Below, one piece after another: positions 1 through 10,456 of a stretch of DNA of 64,000 bases (position 1 is the stretch's first letter; each line of letters opens with the position of its first letter). The DNA comes from Aphanomyces cochlioides (taxonomy: Eukaryota > Oomycota > Saprolegniomycetes > Saprolegniales > Verrucalvaceae), in contig JAHQRK010000002.1 in the NCBI GenBank assembly GCA_019828595.1, positions 124,001-188,000 on the forward strand. Reading direction: 5' to 3'. The notes under the pieces are model-generated. The model searched no databases and was not told the origin of the DNA. It worked only from the letters and a program-made list of their open reading frames with translations. Position numbers and translations under genes: made by a program.

Positions 1-425
1 GTCTTCTTGGCTGGAAGACGTGTTCTTAGCGTAGCTTAACAAAACTTAATTTCGCTCACCTACACGATCAAGGCCCAGCTCGTGACGAGCTTTTCCGTTT
101 GCAGCCTCAAACCGAAAGACTCGTTTCTGAGGCTTTCCAAACACACACGGCACTTGCGAGCTCTTGTATATCCCTGAGTATACACAAGGAGACGATAGAC
201 CTTTCGTCTCTGGCGAACACCAACTTAACAAGCTCTTGGTTAATCCAAAAGTCTCAGCAACATCTCTGTCGACACCTATCAGCTAGCCAGTTCGCCTTTC
301 CAACCCGACGTGTCTTTGTAGATTCTCTAATTTCTAATTGGTAGAAAGTCTTGGGCTGGGTTCGCCTTGGTGCCCGTCTTTACTTCAGTCTGGGTGCATT
401 TTTGGTCAAGGAAACAGCGCCGACA
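1..425 (-). repeat. 3' LTR (partial, truncated at window start)
   Basis: Identical to 8715-9139 except for position 234. The inner boundary, read on the minus strand, starts TGTCGGCGC, giving the usual TG at the LTR start. Beyond 427 the two copies diverge at once. Confidence 0.92.
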
Positions 426-868
426 AGCCACTCCGATCTATGCTGCGACAAACTTGTTTGAAGGGCGGATCGCTTATGTCTTCTTGATCTGACATGCAAC
501 GAAGTTCGAGAATTCCTCGAATGAGGACGCTACCGTCCAGCGATTCATCTGAAGCAATACCAAAACGGAGCTCAACGAACAGTGTTCCGCAAAGGGTGTC
601 TAAAAAAACGGGCCGCAAACGAGAGGGTCGTTGCAGGACTCAAATCCATCCAACGAAGGTGATAACATGGCTTTTCAAACATCACGAGACGCGACGTCTA
701 ACGGAAATACTGAATTTATTTTGCCAGAGTTTCTCCAAACCGATCCAATGCAAGTCAGGAATGTGCCTTCTTCTGGTGCACATATGCTGAGTCGCGATAG
801 CCATTCGCAGCTTTTCATTCAGGATATACGCCTCTACTGGCTTTGATATAGTTTCGAATGCGTCCAAA

Positions 869-1498
869 ATGTCACACAACTCCTTTGTTGGAGAAACCTT
901 TAACGACCCTGGTCCATTCAATCATGATCCATTGGAGGAGTTGAAAAATCAAGCCACAAGAATTGCTGAATTGCAGCAACATGCTGCTCAATGGGAAGCC
1001 TCTATGTCCAGAATGATCGGAGTTGTCGATACTCATCGGCATATGATTGATGAAAATAGCTGTCAAATCCACGCAATGATTGGCTCCATTGAACCTTTAA
1101 ACCATAAAATCAACGACATTGACGTGGTGCTCCATGATTCGCATTCCGCCATCGATAGAATTCAGTCGTCATTATTGCGGAATTCAAGTCGCATGGATGC
1201 TATTGAGGCATCTTTACAGCGATTATCAATCAATGGCAACACTCGATTATGTTTAGCAATTGATCCCGTGACTCAAATCCAGTGTAATTTACCATTCCAT
1301 GAATGCCTCCAAAGAGCTGAAGGTGTCCACAAAACAGCTCGCCGTCGTCGTAATTTTATTCGGTGCAATATGATGAAAATTGACGGCAAGCATTGCGGAA
1401 ATTCCAGACGTGGATGTCCTTATCGAAACGGCAGCATGCACCCTCCACAGCCTCCTGACTGGGACGACTCCCCGGATGCTCATCTTCACGTTTTGTAA
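869..1498 (+). CDS. Antisense accessory ORF inside the retrotransposon, repeated CCCH motif
   Basis: An intact 209-aa ORF on the strand opposite to gag-pol, between the integrase stop and the 3' LTR. Residues of about 25-130 are rich in Leu, Ile, Met and Glu with heptad-like spacing (likely coiled coil). The C-terminal third carries two copies of the same Cys/His pattern: C-X10-C-X6-C-X7-H (from CLAIDPV) and C-X9-C-X6-C-X7-H (from CNMMKID), separated by a basic RRRR patch. This suggests metal binding and perhaps nucleic-acid contact. I do not recognise the family. Open but unassigned frames lie upstream at 494-790 and 631-846 and could be a 5' exon. Start chosen: ATG at 869. Confidence 0.65.
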   Translation: MSHNSFVGETFNDPGPFNHDPLEELKNQATRIAELQQHAAQWEASMSRMIGVVDTHRHMIDENSCQIHAMIGSIEPLNHKINDIDVVLHDSHSAIDRIQSSLLRNSSRMDAIEASLQRLSINGNTRLCLAIDPVTQIQCNLPFHECLQRAEGVHKTARRRRNFIRCNMMKIDGKHCGNSRRGCPYRNGSMHPPQPPDWDDSPDAHLHVL

Positions 1499-1704
1499 TT
1501 CTTCAAGTTGAGCGTCGATGATTTTAGTTCTCCAAGGCTTTCGATTTCTTTCACAAACAAATGTAATTCATCCAATACATATACAATCCATATGAGTTCC
1601 TGGTTGTCGAACGCTTGCCGACTTGCCAAAGAGCTCCCGTCACAAATCAACCATTTTTCAACCGTTTGCCATAATATTCCATGTTTGACCCAGCTCCCAC
1701 CAAG

Positions 1705-3240
1705 TTAGACAACTCTCTCTTCTCGAATAATTCCTCTCCACCCAGGCAAGTCGACCAAATCTCCGGCATTTGCATCGTCAGTCTCGCCCGCTGCCTCGCG
1801 GTTGTTTGTATTTTCGTTGGGTTGTGCATCGTCAGGGCGAGGCATTAATTCATTATCCAACATTGCTTCCAAACGGTCCAACTTTAGTCTCTTCATTTCA
1901 AAGTTTGCTAGTAATTCGCTAGGTTGCAATAGGACCTCTGGTTCCCAATGCCATTCCTCCTGGTCCTCAGTTTGGACTTTAAACTCTTTGTAGCCTTGCG
2001 AATATCTTACAACACTCACAGCCGTAGCAATCTGCAGGCCATTACTTCTCGCAGCTTCGTTATTCTCAAAAGACTCTGTTGGCAGCAGCTCTTCGTTGAA
2101 ATCTACCGGCGGTACACCTTCTATTCTTTGGACGGGGCGAACCAAATAGTTTCGACGCGGTTTAAGACGAGAGTCATGAATAACTGTATGAAATCTGCAG
2201 TTTGCACGATCACAGAGTCCTCTTAACTCGACTTCACTTGAATAATCGGTCGGTTTTCCAATTACACGGAACGGTCCATGCCATTTATGGGCCAATTTTG
2301 CTTTCACACCCGGCTTAACTTGATCTATATAGACCCAAACAGCATCGCCAACTTTGATCCGGTTATCAACATTGGTCGGTAGTTGCGCGTTATGTTCACT
2401 TGCCCTCTTCTGAACAGCGTCCTTAATCAATTTCTTTACTATCGTCACACAATTCAAGTGTTGTCTTTGTATTTGTAGTCGCCAACGTAGTGCCTCTTGT
2501 TCTAGTCCACCCTGTCTTGTTGGAGTTAAGCCCGCCATCAAAGTGTCAAACGGATCCCATCCATGTATTAAATAAAATGGTGTTTCCTTTCGAGTCACTG
2601 ACAACGACGTATTTAGTGCAAAGGTGAGACTCTCAGCCCAGTCATCCCAATCCCTTTGGTTTGGATCTAGGATATACTTTTTGGTTGCTCGTATAACTGT
2701 TTGAATGGTTCGCTCGGCGGTACCATTTGCTTGAGGTCTGTACGAGAAAGTTGGCAATTGATTTTGACCCAACATGGACGCGAAATGTTTAAATATTTGA
2801 CTCATGAATGCGGGGTCGCGGTCATGTCTTAAATGCCTACATGCTCCAAATTGTCGGAACACAACTTCTTCAAACGCTCGAGCTACAGTGTGAGCTTGAC
2901 GATTTGGGACTGCTTTGACCATTGTCCACGAGGTGAAGATGTCGACAAATACAATAATTGCGTGTTACATCTGTGTGACAGCGGTAGATCAGTGGCGATA
3001 TCAAAACAGACTATATCCATAGGTCGCTGGGGTACAAGGTTTCCCGGACTTAATGCTTGATATGCTGGAGCGGGACCGGCAGAGTTGCATGTTGGGCAGC
3101 TTTCAACATACTCCTTATTGTCGCCATACATTCGATCTCAAAAATAGTTGAGTCGAACTTTCTCATAAGTCCTGGAAAATCCAAAATGCCCTCCTTGAAT
3201 ATCGTCATGACATACTTTTAAAGACAGCGGGTACTAAACC
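1705..3240 (-). pseudogene. pol: pol, part 3: integrase
   Basis: The N-terminal HHCC zinc-binding segment (HDDIQGGH ... CPTC) lies at about 3.22-3.08 kb and carries an in-frame TGA at 3138-3140 where a Trp is expected. The first catalytic Asp is in FDIATDLP. A frameshift near 2.9 kb leads to an open frame of 405 codons (2922-1705). That frame has the second Asp in LRHDRDPAF and the Glu in PQANGTAE, exactly 35 residues later (the D35E rule). A GPF-type motif (HKWHGPFRVI) and a tail with EEWHWEPEVLL, which resembles a chromodomain end, follow. The stop at 1705 is followed by the antisense ORF region and the 3' LTR. Confidence 0.88.
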
Positions 3241-4725
3241 CATAGGAACAACGATCAGCCATTGAAGACGCTTCTCGTTAGTCCGCTTCTTACTCCACGG
3301 AATTTTGTATAAGACTTCATGATCACCTATCTCAAATAGGTTGGTATATTTGCCTATCTCAGCGGTCTGAGCTCTGGAGAGTGATGAGTAGTCTCCCTTC
3401 AAGAATTTCTTTACGTTATTCCATTTTACTTCACCATCTTGGGCTCGGCCAATTAATTCTAGTCTTAACTCGTTGGGTTCTCTTGATCGTTGAGCCACCC
3501 AAATGGTTTTTCTGACGCCTTTGAACGACTCCAAACTTGCGTGGGATTCACGTTTACTATGATGATTATTCACGGCACTGTCTGTTAAAGTGACGTGTTC
3601 ATCATCAATACATTCAAGTATTTCATCCATGACATTTTTGCATACCAATGCGACTTCCCGATGTGACACACCATGAATTCCATGTAGCAAATCAGGCAGG
3701 CTATTTACAAGCTCGATTTCTCGCAAGACATAATCTGGGGCTGAAATAGTTGGCCATTTATTCTTTAGGGCTAATCCTGCCACCATATCCGCTGCATCAT
3801 TCCACTTTCGATGAACATGATGGAATTCCACTCCATTGAGACCACTCTTTAATGCTCTAGCTTTAGCTAACATGTCCTGAAGTTTATCTTGTCGGCATTA
3901 CATCCACCCCAGAATTTGATGGATCACTAGTCGCGAATCGCCAAATACATGTAAATTTTCTAATTTATTCTCCAAGGCATAATTCAAAACAGCCAAACAG
4001 CCAGAGTACTCAGCAAAGTTAACAGTAGAGTCGTGCAGAATTCCACATTTACTCCAAATCACTTTCCAATCGGGCAATTCCCAAAGAATAGAGCTGTAGC
4101 TACCGAGCATTTCTTTAAATTTGATTGCACCGTCAAACGATGCGACGTACGCATGCTGTGTTCGACTAAACGTTGGAAGATGGTACAAATCGTGAGGTAA
4201 TGCTTTGGCTTTAAGTGGTCTATATAGTTCCACTTCGTCAACGTATGTCGACGACGGTGGGTGTAATCTCGTCGTTAGGACAGCTGACATGCACCATCGG
4301 CTATCAAGCTTGTCCAAATGAATGACAGTGATGTCCCATGGAGATAATATTGCCGCCCAAGGCAAATGATCAGTTCTCCCAGCTTTATCCTTCAAGAGCC
4401 ATTTCATAACATCATAATTAGAGTACACGATAAGGCGTTGGTTTCTCAATTCATAATAACACACTTTCACCACTCGCAATAAAGCAATTATCTCTTTGGC
4501 CCATTTTTCGTATCTCTGCTCGGCCCCTTTCAGGACTCTACCACAAAATCTAATGGGATGCAAAATTTCTCCATACTCCTGACAAATCGTAGCAGAAACA
4601 GCCCAGTCGGTTATGTACAGGAGAGTGTGGAATGGTAATTCAGGGTTGGCATGCCGTAAGATTGGAGTAGACGCATATGATGAATTAAGTGTGTTAAATG
4701 CGGCTCTAGCCCCACTTGATATTTT
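3205..4725 (-). pseudogene. pol: pol, part 2: tandem RNase H domains
   Basis: After the frameshift near 4.73 kb the RT-linked RNase H follows (recognisable around LHPIRFCGRVL, KEIIALLRVV and VYSNYDVMKWLL, about 4.66-4.37 kb). A second, RNase HI-like domain follows with all four expected acidic residues: D in ASFDGA, E in NFAEYSG, D in VFGDSRLV and D in RKWNDAAD. This second domain is split by TAA at 3898-3900, with the frame unchanged on both sides (ORFs 3898-4563 and 3205-3873). A frameshift at an A-rich run near 3.23 kb ends the segment before integrase. A second RNase H is known from plant Tat-type and some oomycete Ty3/gypsy elements. Confidence 0.82.
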
Positions 4726-7226
4726 GCCTTGCGTAGCTGTTCGTCTGACAATTCATATAGACAACCCGACAATATCGAATAATTCTCGATGAATCGAGAA
4801 TAAAAATTTAAGGAGCCAAGAAACGATTGCATTTCACGTAGAGTCTGAGGAAATGGTAATGCCAATACTTGCGCAATGTTTCTTGACTTCACTTCAATTC
4901 CGTCCCTTGAAATCGCATGACCAAGGAAATCAACTACACTCTTTCCAAATTTACTCTTCAATGCGCTTATACTAATGTTGAAGTATGTTAGCCTTGTCAA
5001 AATTCGATCAGTTAATTCAACTAATTGATCCCAAGACGGAGCTCCATCACTAATGTCATCAACAAAAGAAACTCGATTTGCCGGTAGGGGCATTTTTGAA
5101 TTTTCATCTCGGGAATATCCATATTCAAACATATCAAAAGGGTCATCATCTGATCCACCATCACATCCTGGGGGTAAATCGACGAAACCATATAACGCAT
5201 TTGTTATCATTCTTTGGTATATCATTGGGGCATTTTTCAGTCCTTGTCCCATCCTTGTCCATTCAAAATGACCCAATGGACAAATGAATGCACTGATTTC
5301 TCTGGCTCGCTTTGTAGTCCTAACCACCCAGAAGCCACTAGCGTTGTCGAGAGACAATAACTATTGGACCGCATAGAACCCAGACAGCAAAGAGTCTAAT
5401 GTTGGCATTGGTGATAACATTAAAGGTTGCAACGAATTGATGCTACGATAATCAATACAGAGCCGGATATCTTTTCCTCCCTTTTTCAGAACGATAACAA
5501 TTGGTGATGCCCAGCTCGACTTAGAGAATTTGATAAGTCCAAAATTCAAGAGCCCTTTTAAGAGTTGAAACAATTTTGTCATATGTTCTAGCCGAACTCT
5601 TCGTGCTCTGTGTGATATTGGCTTCGCATCTCCCATATCAATATCACACACTGCCCCCCTAGCAGGAGGGGGTAATCCATTCCCTGATTGAATGAAGTAA
5701 TCCTTGAATTTGGATAAAACTTCTCTCATCTTCATCTTTTCGCTCTCTGATTGATGCAATTCTCCAACATCTATTTGTGAGACATCAAACGGTTCGAGTT
5801 TGGGAATTTCCGGTATGTACGCCAGTTGGCTCTCCATTTCCTCTAGGGACATATCAATTCCCTCCCTCACAACCAGTTCCGGTTCCGTCGCCGACTGGTC
5901 TATTTTAGGTGGTTCGTGGAGATGAAATATCGTGGGTTGACCATCCATTGAAATATTGGGTATACTTTTTGTCGGTTTTACGTCACTTGTCTCAAGCTTA
6001 TTGAGCCATTTAATTCCATTTTTCGTTAGTAACGCTGTCGGCTTGACATATTGATGCTTCTTAGTCAGTCTCCCTTTATATTGCTTGGCGTTATCGACTT
6101 CTCTTTGTCGACGACTAAAACCTTCTGAAGTGGTTCCTTCGTATAACTCTGAAAGCCATTCTTTATACCGTAAGCTTGTGATGCGAATCATTTTATTCAC
6201 TGGTGGTCTATCTCCTTTCTTTGATACAGCACCAATAACAGTATTCTCGGATAGGGCAACCAACCTTTTTCCGATATTTGTAATAATATACATCTCAGGT
6301 CGCCCTTGTTTGTCTAGCTGAACAGTAGCTATCCATTTAATTCCCCTGTGTACCCAATATTCTTCATAATTTCCGTTCTTTGCATTCAAGGGAATATTCA
6401 CTCTCACTTTCTCACCAGGTTGAAGATACAATCCTTTTGTAGTCTTCACTAGCACTGCACAATCTCGACGATAAATGATAGGCTGTCTAGTCAAAGGGAT
6501 CCACTCATCATCTGGCAGCCCCAATTCACGTCGTGACGTGTCAATTATAATGCCAGCTTTACTGAGAAAATCCATTCCTAAAATAATGTCGAAATGCACA
6601 TCTCCAAAATTGCACACTGACAAAACAAATCGGTAAACCAATCCAGCACCTATCGATAATTTTATTGATGTAATCCCCATGACAGCTGCTGAGCCATTTC
6701 CGAAGCCTCCAATTTCGGAATTGTCAATTTGTGTAATTGGAAGATTTAGTTTAGTAGCTAAGCGCTCATGTATAACACTTGTATTGGCCCCAGTGTCAGC
6801 TAGTGCAATGGCAGGTTTGTTCATGATGGCTACCTGCACAAACGCCTGGCAATCCGGTGCATAATCAATTTCACTTGTCCTCCAAAATCCCAATCTCTCC
6901 CCGTCAATTAAATCGTAAGCATTTGATATCGTTGCGCAATTATCCATGTCAGCTTTAGAAATAACAGACGCAGTTTTGTTTGAGATGTCCCATATCACAA
7001 ACGGTTTTGTCTGAGCGACCCCATTCATCATTTGATTGCTGTCGCACAGAATATCAATTTTGTGCTCTTTCGCCTTTGCAGGCTTCGAACACGATTCCTG
7101 TTTCTTGCAAGTATTTTCAACAATTTCCATTCCATTTCCACAATATTCCTTTTCCACAACTTTCTTCCTTTCATGTCCGACGCAACGGGATTCATTTGAA
7201 GTCCCCGGACCTAGAAGTTTAAACAA
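4611..7226 (-). pseudogene. pol: pol, part 1: aspartic protease and reverse transcriptase
   Basis: The first 621 codons (7226-5361) hold a retropepsin with the active-site motif ALADTGAN (DTG at residues 144-146 of this frame) and the start of RT (SSWASPIVIV, IRLCIDYR). An in-frame TAG at 5361-5363 interrupts RT between FYAVQ and the conserved LDNASGF segment. The same frame then continues to 4611 with the catalytic FVDD box at 5055-5066 and the FLGHAIS and thumb segments. Near 4725-4745 the frame is lost: the coding sense continues in another frame toward the RNase H. The product would replicate the element's RNA in virus-like particles. This copy is broken. Confidence 0.9.
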
Positions 7227-8455
7227 TCCATAAATCCCTCTAAATTGGGATCATCCAATGAATCAAGATACGACCGCAACTCAACAAATTTTACTTCTCG
7301 GGGGCAAATGGTTGATTTTGGATGAGGAGGAAATCTTTCAGTTCTGCACAAATTGCAACCTTCAAAGCAAGTAATATCTGCGTGCCCTTTACGGTTGCAA
7401 ATGGTGCAAATTCGATTGACATGGCATCGCCCATCTATCATAAAATGCTTCTTGTCACAGTCACGGCAATATCCATAATTAGATTCCATTCCTCTATTTC
7501 CCAATGCATAAATGTCTCTTTTGATAGAATTCACCACGTCAACAGAGAGATCTTCCTCATTAAACATAACATTTTTTCGTGACGGTGGTATAGGTTGAGA
7601 CGGCTTTTGATTTCGATTTTGCTCGTCTAGCTCTTTAATTGCTGATATATAACGATTTAATTCATCCAACGAGGTAAATCGACCAAGAACAATGTTTTCA
7701 GTAATTCTTTTGTCCTGTAGTGAATAAACAAATTGTGATATGTGCTCGCGTGTTGCAATAGAGTCATCCATCTTAATCTTTGCACGACGGGCTGCATTGT
7801 TAAATCGGAAAAAATATGTCCTTAAAGCTTCACCAGGTTTTTGCTTCATTTTATAATTAAGAGCAGTGGGTGATTTGTTTGAATAAACATATTCTTTTCT
7901 AAATGCGGCCCCCAATGTCTTCCACCGAGCGCTCACATTACTTGATAAATCTTTGAACCATTCCAAAACATCGGGAGAAATATACATTTGAAAACGATGA
8001 ATTGTTTCATCATTAGACCATTTGCATGAGATGGCAGTATTTTCAAAATTCCGTATCCAACTTGAGGCTCCCTCACGGCTTTCGGCACCCGTAAATGATG
8101 GAATCGTAGAAATTTGAACAAAATGCAAGGCTCTATTTTCTTCGTCTGTTCGGACCGACGACGTTTCATCGTTGTCGTACGTTTCAGTTAGGGATCGGTC
8201 AGCGAGCCTTTGCGTTATTGCTGCAATTGCATGACCTTGACGCTCAATAATGTTATTTTGCTGGGTTAACATTGATGCAATATAGTTTTGCAAGGCAGCA
8301 ATATCATTCACTTACACTGAGCTAACGATTTGAGGTTGGAGTCCATGTTGGTATCCTGCACTTGCATCATTCACATGAGAGTTGGGATCATTCCCATCAT
8401 TATTCGGATTTGTAACGGCTGAATCAGCCAAACTTCGTTGTGGGGACGTACTCAT
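7211..8455 (-). pseudogene. gag: gag polyprotein with one in-frame stop
   Basis: The likely start is ATG at 8455, only 10 nt past the primer binding site. A 47-codon lead segment is followed by an in-frame TAA at 8312-8314, and then 366 further codons stay open. The downstream part has a retrotransposon gag core (a Trp-rich helical segment around the WFKDL and YFFRFNNAARR motifs) and a CCHC zinc knuckle (C-X2-C-X4-H-X4-C in CTICNRKGHADITC) inside a Cys-rich tail, expected to bind RNA and package the genome. It ends with TAG at 7211-7213, overlapping pol. The TAA either kills the gene or requires a start inside the long part, where the first ATG is 14 codons in. Confidence 0.85.
7217..7223 (-). 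promoter_or_regulatory. -1 ribosomal frameshift slippery heptamer (T TTA AAC)
   Basis: On the minus strand the gag reading frame ends TGT TTA AAC TTC TAG. T TTA AAC fits the X XXY YYZ rule for -1 slippage. A slip back by one base reads TTT AAA CTT, exactly the first codons of the pol frame. The pol frame has no ATG here (its first near-cognate codon is TTG at 7224-7226), so gag-pol by -1 frameshift is the natural reading. A downstream RNA structure was not tested. Confidence 0.8.
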
Positions 8456-8465
8456 AGTTTCTCGT

Positions 8466-8482
8466 CCCGGTTCGTGGCACCA
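8466..8482 (-). other. tRNA primer binding site
   Basis: On the minus strand this reads TGGTGCCACGAACCGGG, directly after the 5' LTR. It starts with TGG, the complement of the CCA tail of a tRNA, and its complement CCCGGTTCGTGGCACCA has the form of a tRNA 3' end. I cannot name the tRNA from 17 nt. Confidence 0.85.
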
Positions 8483-8484
8483 AT

Positions 8485-9139
8485 TGACAAAGCGTGTGTC
8501 AATGAATATTCAAATAACCACTGAAAACTTCCTGAAGGTATGGATTTAGTGAGCCCCTAGTCAACGCACGCAATCCACAAACAAAGGTTGTCGGCAGTAT
8601 CAATCAAAAGTCCAGTGTGTTGTTCTGTCGCCCGAGAACTGTACTTGAACACTTCAAGTATGATGAGGGCAATTACGTGTTTCGCTGCTTTTCCCTAGAC
8701 TGCAGCAACTGTTCGTCTTCTTGGCTGGAAGACGTGTTCTTAGCGTAGCTTAACAAAACTTAATTTCGCTCACCTACACGATCAAGGCCCAGCTCGTGAC
8801 GAGCTTTTCCGTTTGCAGCCTCAAACCGAAAGACTCGTTTCTGAGGCTTTCCAAACACACACGGCACTTGCGAGCTCTTGTATATCCCTGAGTATACACA
8901 AGGAGACGATAGACCTTTCGTCTCTGGCGAACACCAACTTAACAAGCACTTGGTTAATCCAAAAGTCTCAGCAACATCTCTGTCGACACCTATCAGCTAG
9001 CCAGTTCGCCTTTCCAACCCGACGTGTCTTTGTAGATTCTCTAATTTCTAATTGGTAGAAAGTCTTGGGCTGGGTTCGCCTTGGTGCCCGTCTTTACTTC
9101 AGTCTGGGTGCATTTTTGGTCAAGGAAACAGCGCCGACA
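8485..9139 (-). repeat. 5' LTR (complete, about 655 bp)
   Basis: On the minus strand the LTR starts TGTCGGC and ends TTTGTCA, the expected TG...CA ends. The inner end lies 2 nt from the primer binding site. The outer end at 9139-9141 is where identity with the left LTR stops. Confidence 0.88.
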
Positions 9140-9141
9140 AG

Positions 9142-10456
9142 ACGCATTGACGATAGATATTTGAGAAATGAATGGGCCACGTGATTGGTCAATTGAGACG
9201 ATGATTGGCTGGCTCGAACAATCCAAGAGCATGCGGCTATTTCGCTCAACTCACGTATTATCTATGAAGAAATGTGCTCACAGCATGGAGAGGATCGCCT
9301 CGACTGGATTGCCAAGGGATCGCAATTCGCAACTCTTGACGTGTGATATTGCTGTTGTCCGCATGTTTATCCGTATCCGGAAACATTGAAAATATTGTGG
9401 GTGCCGAACAGGCCTTTTGACCAGACAATTCAATTTGCTAATTTCCCTCACGCGTAATTCTCACAGCACGAGAATGTAGTTTTGAACTTGACACGACCAG
9501 AACACAACTCCGCAGTGATCTAGCAGGATGACAACTGCTTCAGGCACGTTGGTTTTGCTGACAGGCGCTCCAACCTGCCTGCATTTTTGTCTCTTGCCAA
9601 GTAGTCATGGTTGTGGTTTGATCCAGTTGGTCAAAACCACAACCTTTGAGTCACTTCATCGCAGTGAGGCATTTTCTCGCTTTCAGCGTCGTTGAGCATT
9701 CAAATCGATGGCACAGCGTGATTTTTCGAACGAAAACATAAAGAGTGAATGACTGCATTAAAACTTATGTAGCTTCAAGTTTACTTCTGAGGCAATAATA
9801 GCTCACGAGTGTTGTTTCAAGACTTGAATGGCTTTGACGCTACAAGTCGATCCTTCGTCGCCTGACAATGTACTCAAGGAGAACGTCGTGGCTTGAATAA
9901 TTAAGTTACAATGTCGTTTGCCCATTCCTGAGCGTCTCCTTGTCTTCGTGCTCGCTCGAGTCTGTGAAGTTTGGTCCGTCGTGTCAACATACGTAGTCAA
10001 CCCCAGGCAATGATGTCATTCTGTCAAGTGGAAGCCAACGATCTGGAAGCTCCTTCCGTGGTGCAGTATAACGTACTGTTGTACAGTAAGCTTGGAAGGT
10101 ATCACGTGCTGAGAGAGTACGAAAATATGCCGAATTCAAAGCCATGATCGTGTCGGTGGTCGACTTTCTTATGTACTTCGAAGTAATTCACTCCTTGTCC
10201 TCCGTCACGGTGAGGATATTTTGGCTTAATCTGCTAACTAATCGTACCATGCGAGTCGAACCTTGTCACAAACGTGCGATGATTGTACAGCCTCCGTGAG
10301 TTCAGCGGAGTGCGAACCACAAATCGGAAAGTCTCATATTCGTCCTCAAAGCCGATTCACTTGCAATCTTTTGTGTGCCAAAATTGAATTTGACGCTGCT
10401 CCAGCTGCATGGCCACCTCGCCATCCACCTCTTGAGACATCCATCAGAAGCGCATA
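9142..10456. other. Intergenic stretch between two transposons, no gene seen
   Basis: No ORF with recognisable content. An inverted repeat at 9609-9644 (arms GGTTGTGGTTT and AAACCACAACC) could form a hairpin. Confidence 0.6.

Larger units (their letters stand above)
1..9139 (-). mobile_element. Ty3/gypsy LTR retrotransposon, left LTR cut by window edge
   Basis: The order on the minus strand is 5' LTR (8485-9139), primer binding site (8466-8482), gag, pol (protease, RT, RNase H, second RNase H, integrase), an opposite-strand ORF, and the 3' LTR (1-425, truncated by the window edge). Protease before RT and integrase last is the Ty3/gypsy order. The visible part of the left LTR aligns without gaps to the right LTR at an offset of 8714, with one difference that I see (T at 234, A at 8948). 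Insertion is therefore recent. The coding region nevertheless has several stops and frameshifts, so this copy cannot be autonomous as read. The target duplication cannot be checked because the left end lies outside the window. Confidence 0.93.

Noticed and set aside
46..344. Small ORFs on both strands inside the LTR, repeated at 8760-9058
   Set aside because: They repeat only because the LTR repeats, overlap each other on opposite strands and contain no domain.
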